Below are positions 45,030 through 57,148 of a stretch of DNA of 64,000 nt, piece by piece. Below the pieces are notes generated by a model. It was given only the letters and a program-made list of their open reading frames with translations, made no database searches and was not told where the DNA came from. Each line of letters opens with the position of its first letter. Position 1 is the stretch's first letter. Position numbers and translations under genes: made by a program. This DNA is from Tuctoria greenei (taxonomy: Eukaryota; Streptophyta; Magnoliopsida; Poales; Poaceae), in NCBI GenBank assembly GCA_036927565.1, contig JAYESD010000008.1, forward strand, positions 20,292,100 to 20,356,099. The letters are read 5' to 3'.

Positions 45030-45937
45030 TGTCCTGGCAAGAGGATTATACAATGCAATGGATGAGAATTAATAGCAAGGAGATGCATTGAGTGGTCGGA
45101 ATTTAAGGTTGAGTTCAGTTAAAAATTGGACATGTCCGGTGCTCAAGTGCGGACTAGTCCGGAGAACCGAACTTGTCCGTACTAAGACCAGACTAGTCCG
45201 GTGTTCAACAGCTCAAACCCTAACTATCAGATCAATGGTGGTTCTCAATGCGAAAATAACTTAACGTAGATGTAATACAACAAGAGTCATGTACTAACAA
45301 GTAGAGCTAAGCTGTTTGGTCCACAACACAAGAAATCAAAGGTTTTAGGGTTTTGAAGAAAGTTTACCAAAATCCTTCGATTCTTGAGGTTGGAGGCGTT
45401 GTTGGTGCTGACAAGTCCGTGGTCCTCGATCCCCTTGCGGTGAAGATCGTTTTCCACGGAGGTTTGAGGAGATTTGGTGGAGAAATCGCCAAATGACCTT
45501 GGGGGCGCTCGAGTGAAGAGAGAGAGTATGAGGGGAGTTGTGAGGATGAAGGAGATTATGGTTTAGTGACCCTAGGGTTATGGAGTAGAAAAATTGGACT
45601 AGTCCGTGGTCAACCGAACTAGTCCGAACTACCGGATCTCTACGGACTAGTCTGCAATGAGCGGACTAGTCTGGGCAACCACGGACTAGTCCGTGGTCAC
45701 CAGAACAAAAGCATTTAACCCATTCATATATATATTCGAAGGTGCTTACAAAGAAAATAGGGGGCAAAACACACATATAATCTTGATGAATATGATCAGT
45801 AAACATACAACAATCAATCTATGACCATAATTCACCAAGATCAAGTAATTGAAATAGTTTTTCGTAGAAAATAGAGAGAGATGATTTTCATAGCACAATC
45901 AATGGATTTTGAATAAGCCATATAGGTATGCAAGTTT
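45030..45937 (-). other. SR3 pol to third-ORF spacer with palindromes
   Basis: A 908-base spacer without gene. GGACTAGTCCG-type motifs lie at 45120-45210 and 45595-45700. It is closely related to the SR2 spacer at 34931-35838. Confidence 0.75.
45034..45050 (-). promoter_or_regulatory. Splice-acceptor-like site before SR3 third ORF
   Basis: The inverse complement reads AATCCTCTTGCCAG, then GACA and ATG. It is equivalent to the tracts before the third ORF in SR1 and SR2. Confidence 0.4.
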
Positions 45938-47274
45938 TCAAGCCACGTTCCGAGCATCAAGGATGTTTAGTTCATTCCTGAGCTCGCAAAAGCGTTTTTC
46001 ATCAAGTGGCTTGGTTAAGATATCGGCTAGTTGTTTTTCGGTGTTAACATGGGAAGTAGTTATGTTACCATTCATTGAGTGGTCTATCAAAAAGTGATGC
46101 CGGATGTCTATGTGTTTGGTCCTTGAGTGCTCAACGGGGTTATGGGCAATTTTAATGGCACTCTCATTATCACAAAGAAGTGGGATACGACTCATATTGT
46201 AACTGTAATCCCTTAGAGTCTGTCGCATCCAAAGGAGTTGTGCACAACAACTCGCAGCTGCAACATACTCCGCTTTGGCCGTGGATAAGCAATGGAGTTT
46301 TGTTTCTTGGAGGACCAAGAAAATAGGGATCTACCTAGGAATTCACATGTACTGGAGGTACTTTTTCTATCTACTTTGCATCCGGCATAATCTGCATCAG
46401 AGTATCCAATGAGATTGAATTTGTTACCTTTAGGATACCAAAGGCCTAGGTTGGGTGTATGAACAAAATATCGCAAGATTCTTTTTACGGCTGTCAAATG
46501 ACACTCCTTAGGATTGGCTTGAAATCTTGCATACAAACATACACTCAACATAATATCAGGCCTAGATGCACATAAGTAAAGTAGGGATCGAATCATGGAG
46601 CGATATACCTTTTGATCCACACTTGGTCCGTCTTCATTGAGATCCAGGTGTCCATTTGTTGCCATGGGAGTCTTTATAGGCTTCGCCTTGTCCATTCCAA
46701 ACTTCTTGAGTATGTCTTGAGTGTACTTGGTTTGGCTTATGAACGTCCCTTCCTTTTGTTGTCTCACTTGGAATCCCAAGAAGTACCTCAATTCTCCCAT
46801 CATGGACATCTCGAATCTATCTGTCATAATCTTACTAAATTCTTCACAAAAGGATTTGTTAGTTGAACCAAAAATGATGGCATCAACATAAATTTGACAG
46901 ATAAATAGATCATTGTCGAAGTGCTTGGTGAACAATGTGTAATCAGCTTTGCCAATCTTAAATCCATTTTCAATTAAAAAATCTCTAAGGCATTCATACC
47001 AAGCTCTAGGAGCTTGTTTGAGGCCATAGAGAGCCTTACACAGTTTGAACACATGGTCGGGGAACTCTTGACCTTCAAATCTGGGGGGTTGGTCCACGTA
47101 CACCCCCTCCTTGATTGGTCTGTTGAGGAAGGCGCTTTTCACATCCATTTGATAGACCTTGAAATCGTGGTGAGTAGCATATGCAAGTAATATTCTAATC
47201 GATTCAAGCCTAGCTACAGGAGCAAAAGATTCGTCGAGATCCAAACCTTCGACTTGTGAATACTCTTTGGCCAC
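45938..47274 (-). pseudogene. pol: SR3 reverse transcriptase and RNase H
   Basis: The frame 47274-46213 encodes LDESFAPVARLESIR, VYQMDVKSAFLNRPIKEGVY, ALYGLKQAPRAWYECL and the catalytic motif, which is YVDA instead of YVDD (Ala codon 46879-46881). RNase H follows (GYSDADYAGCKVDRKSTSS). A frameshift near 46260-46310 moves the rest (AKAEYVAAASCCAQLLWM to ILDARNVA) into the frame ending at 45938. RT and RNase H would make cDNA; this copy cannot. Confidence 0.92.
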
Positions 47275-49175
47275 AAGTCATGCCTTGTTTCTTGTCACCA
47301 CCCCGTGTTTGTCTTGCTTGTTGCGGAAGACCCACTTAGTGCCGACGACGTTGAACTTGGGCCTTTTGACAAGTTCCCACACATTGTTCCATTTGAAGTT
47401 GTTCAATTCTTATTGCATTGCCACCACCCAATCCGGATCTTTCAATGCATCTTCAACCCTGTGTGGTTCCAAAGAGGATACAAACGAGTAATGTTCACAA
47501 AAATTAGAAATTTGAGATCTAGTTGTTACTCCCTTTTGGATGTCACCGATAATGTTGTCGACGGGGTGATCTCTTTGGATGCATTAGTGTACTCTTGGAT
47601 GTGGCACTTGTGGTCTTGAATCTTCATGGTCATCTTCTTCTCCCCCTAGATGGTTGCCCTCATTGATTTGTTGGTCACCTTGATCTTCATGAGGTTGATC
47701 TTGTGTAGAAGCTCCCCCTTGATCAATTACCTCCACTTGTGGTTCATCTTCTTCATTTGCATTTGGAGGTGGCGCTCGTGGTCAAACATTGCCCAACACC
47801 ATTCTTCTCAACGCTTGACATGGAGCTTCTTCTCTATCTAGAACACATTGATAAACTTGCTCTTCTTGAGAGTTGTTAGTTTCATTGAACATTACATCAC
47901 ATGCTACTTCAACAAGTACGGAGACCTTGTTGAAGACACGATAAGCGTAAGAGTTTGAATCATAGCCAGGCAAGAAACCTTCATCGGACTTCGAAGCGAA
48001 CTTTGAAGTCCTAGGCTTCTTGTTCAAGATATAACATTTAGAACCGAAAACTCGAAAATAGGAAATATTAGGCTTGTTACCAGTGAGTAGTTCAAATGAC
48101 GTTTTCTTTAGTAGGCGATGAAGTTAGAGTCGATTTATGGCGTGACAAGCGGTGTTGATCGCTTCAGCCCAAAATCGATCCAATGTTTTGTACTCATCAA
48201 GCATTGTGCCCACCATCTCTATGAGAGTTCGATTCTTCCTTTCAGCTACTCCGTTTTGTTGAGGGGAGTACGGTGCTGAAAATTCTTGTTTTATGCCTTC
48301 TTCGTCTAAGTACTCCTCAACTTGGGTGTTCTTGAGTTCCGTGACATTGTCACTTCGTATGTTCTTGATCTTCAATGAAAATTCATTTTGGGCACGCTTG
48401 AGAAACTTCATGAAGGTTCCTTGAGTTTCTGTCTTATCATGCAAAAAGAAAACCCACGTGAAGCGCGAAAAATCATCAACAATTACTAAACTGTATTTGT
48501 TACCGCTGATGCTTATGTAAGCAATTGGACCAAATAGATCCATGTGAAGTAGCTCGAGCGGTCTTGTCGTTGTCATGACGTTCTTTGTGGGATGGGGGTG
48601 CTCCTACTTGCTTCCTGGCTTGGTACGTGCTACAAGGCCTGTCTTTGTCAAAAAAAACATCCTTTAAACCTCAGATGTGATCGCCCTTTAGGAGTTTTTG
48701 AAGATTCCTCATACCAACATGTGCTAGCCATCTATGCCACAGCCAACCCATGTTGGTTTTTACAATCAAGCATGTGTCAAGTTCGGCTTTATCTTTGTTG
48801 AAGTCAACAAGATAAAGCTTTCCCTTTAACACACCTTTGAATGCAACTGAGTCATCATTCCTTCTAGAGACGGTCACACCCTCATTAGTGAACAAGCAAT
48901 TATAACCCTTGTCACATAATTGAGATATGGACAATAGGTTATAATCTAAGGAATCGACATGTAAAACGTGAGAAAGAGTGTGTTAAGATGATATTGCAAT
49001 TTTACCGGTACCGAGTACCCTTCCTAGACTGTTGTCTCCAAAATAGATGTCTTTGCTTGGATCTTCATTTACTTCATATTCAACGAACATCCTTCTTTCT
49101 CCGGTCATGTGGTTGGTGCATCCACTATCTAGCACCCATTTTGCTCCACTAGAAGAGTAGGCCTGCAAAAACAAA
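47275..49175 (-). pseudogene. pol: SR3 protease and integrase region
   Basis: The protease motif LDSGCTNHMTGE lies near 49120. The zinc domain (WLAHVGMRNLQKLLKGDHI) is at 48671-48770, with one His of the HHCC set lost (HRWLAH). The core 48576-48124 has LHMDLFGP, RSDNVTEL (normally NGTEF) and NGVAERKNRT with the Glu kept. Stops and frameshifts near 48985, 48660, 48580, 48123 and 47780 break it. The acidic linker region lies near 47640-47780. Confidence 0.88.
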
Positions 49176-50813
49176 TTACGCCTTGGTTTTAGGTACCCAA
49201 GCTTGCTTGAGTCCTTTGAGGTTAGTTACAAGTGATTTGGGCACCCACACATGAGACTTGGTATTCCCATGGCGTGGCCCAACATATTTAGCATAAACTC
49301 TATCAAAATTACTTTACATGAGAACGTATGATGCGTCAAAAGTTCTAAACAATAATTGTTGTTCATATGTGTTAACATTTTTGGACTTATCAACATTAAT
49401 AGGCTTTCTAACTTGAGAGGAGTTTCCCTTGACAAAAGCGATGCGTTCCTTGTTATTCTTGTGGCTTGTAGCATTTTGCTTTTCACTATAAGAATACCCA
49501 ATGCTATATTTGACATTAGGAGGTCTTGTGGCCAAGTATGCACTGTGTGCATACTTGACCTTCTCCTTATCAAATATGCCACTACAGGAAGGATGCTTGC
49601 CCTTTGTCAAGTTCGACTTATCCTTCAAGTTAGCATCAATTTTAGCACATGCACAAGTAATAGTAGTTTCAGATTTTAAGTGTTGAGAAGGTGAGCTTGA
49701 GGAGGATGAAGGGTCACCTTGCTTGAGTGACTCAACTTGTACCTCAAGGATCTTGTTAACTTTGGTTAAGTTAGCAAGTTCATCCTTGATGATAACATTT
49801 GAGTCGCTTAACTTCAATCAAGCTTCCTTGCTTGAAGCTAACTCAAGCTCTAGTGACTTGATTTGCTCCTTTTCAAGTTCAAGGAGCTTTTTGATCTTAA
49901 GATACTCCTCCTTTTGAAGGATGATCATATCTTCTTGGCGATCAACAAGCTCCTTCTTATCAATAAGTTTATCCGTCAAGAATTTCATTTTTTGCTGCAG
50001 TTTTCTTATCTATGCCAACGAGCATATCTTCATTATCACTATAAGCATCATTATCGCTAGAGTAAGAATGCAAGGAGGAAGATTTAGTTGTTACCTTTAT
50101 TTTACCTTCCTTCGCCATTAGACATGTGTCGTTGTCCTTCCTTGCACCAATAGTTGGGAAGAGGGTGGATTTCTTGTTTGTCTTCTTGATGGTTATGCTA
50201 GCCATCTCCTCTTCCTTTTCAGATGAGGACTCATCATTTGAGTCCCACTCCTTTCCTAGGTGCACCTGTCCAATTTGCCTTTTTTCTTGAACATCTTCTT
50301 GGGTTGATGCTTTGTATCCTTGGTATTCTTCTTGTTTTCTTCATAAGGACAAACATAAAGTGGTCGTATTCACCACAGTTATATCAAGCACGGCTCAACT
50401 TAGGTCTTGACTTGTCTTTGTGTCTTCCTTCATTTGGTTTACCACCTTGTCTTCTTTTCATCATCTTTTTGAATTTCTTCATAAAGAGGATCATGTCCTC
50501 TTCATCTATATCGCTGCTTTTGTCGTCGTTGTCCTCTTCTTTTGAGCTTCTCGAGCTTCTTTTGACATGGGCTTGCAAGTGGACTTCAACGCGACTCCTT
50601 TCTTCTTTGCCGAGGTGAGGTCAGCAATCTCTTTGACATGTTCTGTTTGCTTTTCCATCATCTCAAAGTTGATGATCTTTCCAAGCAATTCGTCCGGGGT
50701 CATTTTCTTGTACCTGGGGCTTTCTCTTATCATCGAACATAGAGTCACATTGCGAGGCATGAAGGCTCTGAGAATTAGCTTTACCACCTCATGATTGTTC
50801 CACTTTTTGCTTC
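49176..50813 (-). pseudogene. gag: SR3 gag, C-terminal two thirds
   Basis: From the GY2 border it reads SKKWNNHEVVKLILRAFMPR and MIRESPRYKKMTPDELLGKI, typical of Sirevirus capsid. It continues with a basic Lys/Arg-rich stretch (MKKFKKMMKRRQGG), a damaged CCHC zinc knuckle near 50345-50395 (CGEYDHF still legible), an acidic Ser-rich part and a coiled-coil part (near 49740-49960). It ends with FDASYVLM and the gag TAA at 49178-49176. At least two frameshifts occur. Confidence 0.85.
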
Positions 50814-53755
50814 TGTGATGCCCGGTTCCGAAAACTGAACCAAGCTAACGCATATGTGTGTCCAGGATGTTCAACACACATACACGAGTGCAATCACAAA
50901 AAGAGTATACAGAAAATTACCACAGATCAAGATTAATTATCAAATTTTATTACACAAACCATATTATCCTCGAATACAAGCTCTAATGAATATTAATGAC
51001 AAGTTCAACTAATGCAGCAGAAATAAACCAATTAAGCAACTAAGCAAACTAAGCAAAAGGGATAGCGCAGCTCCATGCAACAGCACATGCAAAGCTGACG
51101 GTAGACACGGCCTAGAACTCCGCATTATCACTATTAAACTCACAATTCTGACCTGCAACTATTGGGGGGGGGGATTGCAAGAGTGAGTACATGTCGTACT
51201 CAGCAAGTGTGGAAAGTATGACATGTGGCTGATTCAAAAGACGACAATAATAATGGCTAAGTGCTGAAAAGTACACTAAAATATTTGAAAAGCAATATAT
51301 ATATTATATGTATGTGAAGTAAACCCATCATAATCATAAGTAATACCATAATACCAATCTGAATTCACTACCATCATCAATAATTCCAGATTTCTCCATC
51401 GTCAATAACCATATTCAATACCAGAAATTAATCCATAACCATCCATAACCATTACCAAACCATAACCATTACCAAACCATAACCATCTCAAATTCCAATT
51501 TCCCTCTAATCATGGAAGTTGTCCAGGTGCTCATAACCGGCAGCACGGCTATCATGATAGTTTTAGTTAACTCTGCAGAGTTTGTACCTCTTTACCCACG
51601 TGTTCGTGATTTCATCACCTTTCGGCGACTAAGAATCTCCCTTATGCCCATGACCCGTCAGTCATATTACACACTTCCGTTGGTGTGTGGCCAAGAGATC
51701 ACAAAATAGCCTTTACAAAGGGATTACTAGCCTATTCAGACCCCACTGAGGTTTCACCGGTGGCGATGCCTCCAACTGAGCACATCTTCAACCAAGGGCC
51801 CCCTCTTGAGCCATTCGGATCCCAGGGTAGTCCCACCAATCATCAACAAACCCAATCCGACTACCCCTTCCCCAAGCATCCACAATGGTCCAAACAGCAC
51901 TAGCAAAGCCCTAATTAATCAGCTACGCCACACTCATACTTGGCCTCGTGTGGCACTGTAGTCCTGGCTTATTCTCGCATGAACCGGTCCTTAGATCTAA
52001 AGCAAGCAAACCACCATAACATCCAACCCATCCACATACCAGGCTTGCTTAGATCACCCATCGTATTGACCAGTTCACATTAACCAGAATATCATTGATG
52101 CATAATTAAATGTGTAGTGTTGTTTTTCCATCCCAATTAATTAAGCGAAGCAAAAAGGTAAAAAGCCCTTCCCGACTCTCTACCATATATTCCAGGTGAC
52201 AAGGGTGGTTTAGAAAATCTAGTCAACTTCCTACCATAGGATTCCCATCAAATTGACACAAGCATGCAGTTTTGCAAACAAAACATTTATTAAAAAAAAA
52301 CAGGATCAATATGCTTCAAGGACACTTGCCTTGCTCCGGCGGATAGGGTTGCTCAAGCGCTTCGAAGTCTTGATTCTGAAAATCCTCGTACACGATCTCT
52401 TGAGCACTTCCCTCTACTCGTGATCACACATACAAGAATATACATACAAATCAACATGATGCATACACATTAATCAACATGCGATGATATGCATGCATGC
52501 AAAGATCAATTATTAATTAACTACGGTTGTTTATTAATTAGGTGCAACTAGTTCATACGTGTTCGTATGAGTTTACGGGGGTTTTAGAGTGGATTAATGC
52601 TGCTGAAAATAAAAAGACGATGTAACTAAAATCAATTTACATCTATTAGATCTAATACGTCGCTAAAATTCATATCGGAAAAACGAATCCTACCGTAGAT
52701 GCGACGGCTTCGAAGATCGCGGGATGGGGACGACCCGTAGACGAAGTGGATGCGCAAGGTCCTCCGGCGGCACGACGACGACGTGATCTCCGATGGACGA
52801 CGGCACCCTCCTCTTTTTCTTCCTCTTCTTCCCCTCTTTTTTTTCTTCCTTTTCTTCCCCTGGCGGCGCAGCCTCTGGTCCTTCTTTTTTTCTCTTGCTG
52901 GCGGCTAGGGTTCCTGGCTGCTTTTGTTTTTCTTCCGTAGCTAGCGGCTAGGGCTTTTGGGACTGCAGCGCTAGTGTTGTCGAGAGAGAAACGAATCCCT
53001 ACGATCCCTTATATAGTCGGGCGCTCGGGAGCTAGGGCCGGCGCGGGCGTCATCGTGGCGCGGGACGCGGGGGCGTGTCGGGCGAGGCCGGGATCAGGCG
53101 GGGCGTCGGTGCGGGGTGGGCCATGCGGGGCGCGTGGGCGCGCGGAAATCGGGCGGGCACAGGCGAGCGGCTCGGCGCGTGGGCCCAGGGCGCGTATCGC
53201 GCGGTCGGCGCGTGATTGGGCGGGTCGGTGCGGTCGCGGGGCAGGCGGGGCGGGGTCGCACGGCGCGCGGAGCTGGCGGCCGGCTCGGGGCAACGCGCGG
53301 GGGCGCTGGTGCGTGGCCGGCTGGGCCGTTTGGCCTGGCCGGCGGTTGTTTTGTTTTTTTTTTCTTTTCTTTTTTATATTATTATATTATTATTTATATT
53401 TTATTTATTCTATTTATCTTATTCATTTTATTTATTTTTATATATATATATTTATTTTTATATATAATTTATTTTTATATATTTCTTTTTATATATTATT
53501 ATAATATATTTTATTATTTATTTTTTTTATTTTTTATATATTATTATATATACTTTTATATATATATATTATTATTATTATTTTTATACTTATTCTCTAT
53601 TACAAGTTTTAGGCTATAATTATTATTTTCTTTTTCTTCTTTTTGCTACACCATATACGTATGTTTTATCCTTTTATTATCTTCTTTTTTATCCTACTAA
53701 TGTTTAATGCATGATCATGTATGCAATGCATGATGCGAAAATTTAGGGTGTTACA
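50814..53755 (-). repeat. GY2 3' LTR
   Basis: On the minus strand it starts TGTAACACCC and ends GGGCATCACA. An 18-bp minisatellite (CCATAACCATTACCAAA type) lies at ~51425-51485. A TATA box (inverse CTATATAA) is at 53009-53016. Upstream of it, U3 holds a GC-rich block and then an AT-rich tract. Confidence 0.93.
53020..53615 (-). other. GC-rich block and AT-rich tract in GY2 U3
   Basis: About 53020-53340 is extremely rich in G and C. It passes directly into ~270 bases of nearly pure A/T (TATTATTATT, TTTATATATA). The same pair is in the other LTR at 60810-61425. Long open frames across it are composition artefacts. Confidence 0.85.
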
Positions 53756-53770
53756 AACCTACCCCCCTTA
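53756..53770 (-). other. GY2 polypurine tract
   Basis: The inverse complement reads TAAGGGGGGTAGGTT, identical in core to GY1. Confidence 0.88.
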
Positions 53771-53839
53771 AAGTGAATCTCGCCCGCGAGATTCGACAGC
53801 GTGGAGAAAAGATGCGGGAATTCTGCCTTCAGGTCTTCT

Positions 53840-56800
53840 TCACGTTCTCACGTAGCTTCGGCTTCCGTATGGTGGTTCCATTGCACTTTGCACCAACGGA
53901 CTTTTCTTATTCCTCGTGACCCTTTCCTTCACGTCCAAGATCTTGATAGGTTGCTCGACATAAGACAAATCCTCCTGAAGTCCTAACTCGTCCATCGGCA
54001 CTTGTTCTTCTGGCACCCTGAGACACTTCTTGAGTTGGGAAACATGAAACACATCATGTACGTCTGAAAGATGAGCTGGCATCTCCAACGTATATGCTAC
54101 TTCTCCTCTTTTGTCCAAAATCTTGAATGGTCCAATATAATGAGGTGCGAGCTTGCCTCTTATGTTAAACCTCTTATGACCTCTCATAGGTGACACCTTG
54201 AGGTAAACAAAATCTCCTATTTCAAAGGTTAATTTCCTTCTCCTATTGTCCGCATAGCCTTTTTGTCTTGATTGGGCAGCCCTCAAGTTTTCACGAATTA
54301 TTTGGACTTGCTTTTCGGCTTCTTGCAACACATCCGGACCAAATACTTGAGTTTCTCCTGCCTCATTCCAGAATAAAGGTGTCCTACACTTCCTTCCGTA
54401 TAGTGCTTCATAGGGTGACATTTTCAAGCTTGCTTGGTAACTATTGTTGTATGAAAATTCTGCATATGGCAAGCTCTTATCCCAACTTTTCCCATGCTTT
54501 AAAGCACAAGCTCTTAACATGTCCTCTAACATTTGATTGGTCCTCTCGGTTTGTCCATCCGTTTGAGGGTGATATGCTGAGCTAAAATTCAACCTCGTTC
54601 CCAAAGCTTCATGCAATTTTTGCCAAAATATGGAGGTAAATTGAGAACCTCTATCCGAGACTATCTTCTTCGGTACTCTGTGTCGACACACAATATGCTC
54701 CATGTATATTTCGGCCAATCGTGCAGCTGTATACTTGGTCTTCACAGGGACAAAATGAGCTGACTTGGTTAAGCGATCCACAATTACCCAAATTGAGTCA
54801 TACCCGGACTGAGTACGTGGTAACCCAACTATGAAGTCCATTCCAATTTCTTCCCACTTCCATTCCGGAATCTTCGACGGTTGCAATAATCCGGCTGGCC
54901 TTTGATGTTCCGCCTTGACTCGTTGGCACACATCACACAATGCTACGTATTCATCTATGTCCTTCTTCATGCTATCCCACCAATAGCAAGTCTTCAAGTC
55001 TTTGTACATCTTTGTACAACCAGGGTGAATTGAGTAAGGCGAGTCATGTGCCTCCTTTAATATTGTCTCCCGAATATGCTTTACATTAGGCACAACGATC
55101 CTCTTTCCAAACCATAAGGTACCATGTTCGTCTTCATCAAATCTGAATTCTCTCTCTTTCTCGATCCTTTCCTTGATTTCCTTGATCTCCTCATCCGTGG
55201 TTTGTGCTTCTCGAATTTCTTGCTCCAAGGTTGGGTTTAACTCCATCATCTCCATCTCATTTACAAACCCGAGGTTCAACCGTTCAAACTCCTTACATAA
55301 CTCGGACGGTAACTCTCGAACCGTGAGTCGATGACTTACTCCTTTTCTACTCAAAGCATCGGCCACTACATTGGCTTTTCTCGGATGATAGTTGATCCCC
55401 AAATCATAATCTTTGATGAGCTCCAACCATCTTCGTTGCCTCAAGTTCAGATCCGTTTGTGTGAAAATATACTTCAAACTCTTATGATCCGTGTAAATTT
55501 CACACCTATGTCCAAGAATATAGTGTCTCCAAATCTTCAATGCATGTACCACGGCTGCAAGTTCTAAATCATGTGTTGGGTAATTCTGCTCATGTTTCTT
55601 CAATTGTCTGGACGCATAGGCGACCACTTGACCTTCTTGCATAAGCACGCATCCGAGTCCTTGTCTTGATGCGTCACAATAAATATCAAAACTCTTGCTC
55701 ACATCTGGCAGTACCAAAACTGGGGCTGTTGTCAACCTCTTCTTCAACTCCTCAAAACTGTTTTGACAAGCTTCAGTCCATTGGAACATCTTTCCCTTCA
55801 TTAGCAACTCCGTCATAGGCTTGGCTATCTTGGAAAAATTCTTGATAAACCGACGGTAATATCCAACCATCCCAAGAAAACTCCTTATTTCCTTGACATT
55901 TTGCGGCGGCTCCCACTTCAACACGTCTCTCACTTTTCCGGGGTCAACCGATACTCCTCCTCCTGAGATTATATGACCCAAAAATGGCACCTCTTTCAAC
56001 CAAAACTGGCACTTGCTGAACTTGGCATACAATTGATGCTCCCTCAATTTCAGCAGCGTAAGCCTCAAGTGTTCCTCATGTTCCTTCTCATCCTTCGAGT
56101 AGATCATAATATCTTCAATAAACACCACAACAAATCTATCCAAGTACTCCATGAAGACCCTATTCATAAGGTACATAAAGTAGGCAGGCGCATTTGTCAA
56201 TCCAAATGACATCACGGTGTACTCATAAGATCCATATCGTGTTCTAAAAGCTATTTTGGGTATGTCCGATGGTCTAATCTTCATTTGAAAGTATCCCGAC
56301 CTCAAATCAATCTTGGAAAACACACAGGCGCCTTTCATCTGATCAAACAAATCCTCTATACGGGGCAAGGTGTACTTGTTCTTGATGGTCACCTCGTTGA
56401 GAGCTCGGTAATCCACACACATCCTTTGCGTTCCATCCTTCTTGTCCACAAATAGAACGGGCACTCCCCAAGGTGAAGAGCTTGGGCGAATAAAACCTTT
56501 CTCTAATTGTTCTTGAATCTGCTTCTTGAGCTCCGCTAATTCCATAGGAGGCATCCTATACAGCCTCTTAGCTATAGGTGCAGTTCCAGGTATTAAATCA
56601 ATAACAAACTCAATGTCTCGATCAGGCGGCATACCTGACAACTCGTCCGGCAAAACATCCAAAAATTCACACACCACCGGAATCTCCTCAATTGCGGCAC
56701 CGTCCATATGATTCAATTCCAATTGCTTCGGTGCGGTTTGAGATGCTTCAAATTCTATGGTGATCCCTTCTTCATTGGTCAACTTCACCATCTTTGTGGC

Positions 56801-57148
56801 ACACTCAATAACTCCATTGTGCTTCCTCAACCAGTCCATACCAAGTATAATGTCCAATCCTTGAGAATCCAAAACAATGAGGTTGGCGGAGAAGTCTACC
56901 CCCCTTATTCTAAGGCTTATTTTTGGACATATTATATTTGTCCTCATCTCTCCTCCAGGAGACTTAACCAATAGAGTAAACTTCATATGAGAGATAGGCA
57001 AACTATACTTGGCAACATACTTCGATGCAATGAATGAATGCGATGCTCCAGAATCAAATAACATAGTCGCGTGGTTGGAGTTGGCGAGAAACATACCAAT
57101 GACCACGTCATCCGCTTGTTGAGCATCCTCCGTAGAGACATGGTTCAT
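53840..57148 (-). pseudogene. pol: GY2 pol: protease, RT, RNase H and integrase in one open frame
   Basis: A frame of 1102 codons. Protease DSGASHSF is at residue ~32. RT follows with the catalytic motif VFIED near residue 345 (FIDD in GY1; Glu codon 56114-56116). RNase H (YCDASRQGLG) is near 486. The integrase zinc domain (HPGCTKMY...CDVCQ) is near 701, with core residues in MDFIVG (~768), SDRGSQF (~829) and QTDGQTERTNQ (~867). The chromodomain that should follow is lost by a one-base shift after VTRNK, and in the shifted frame an expected Trp codon is TGA. The first ATG is internal: the frame is continuous with gag. Confidence 0.93.
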
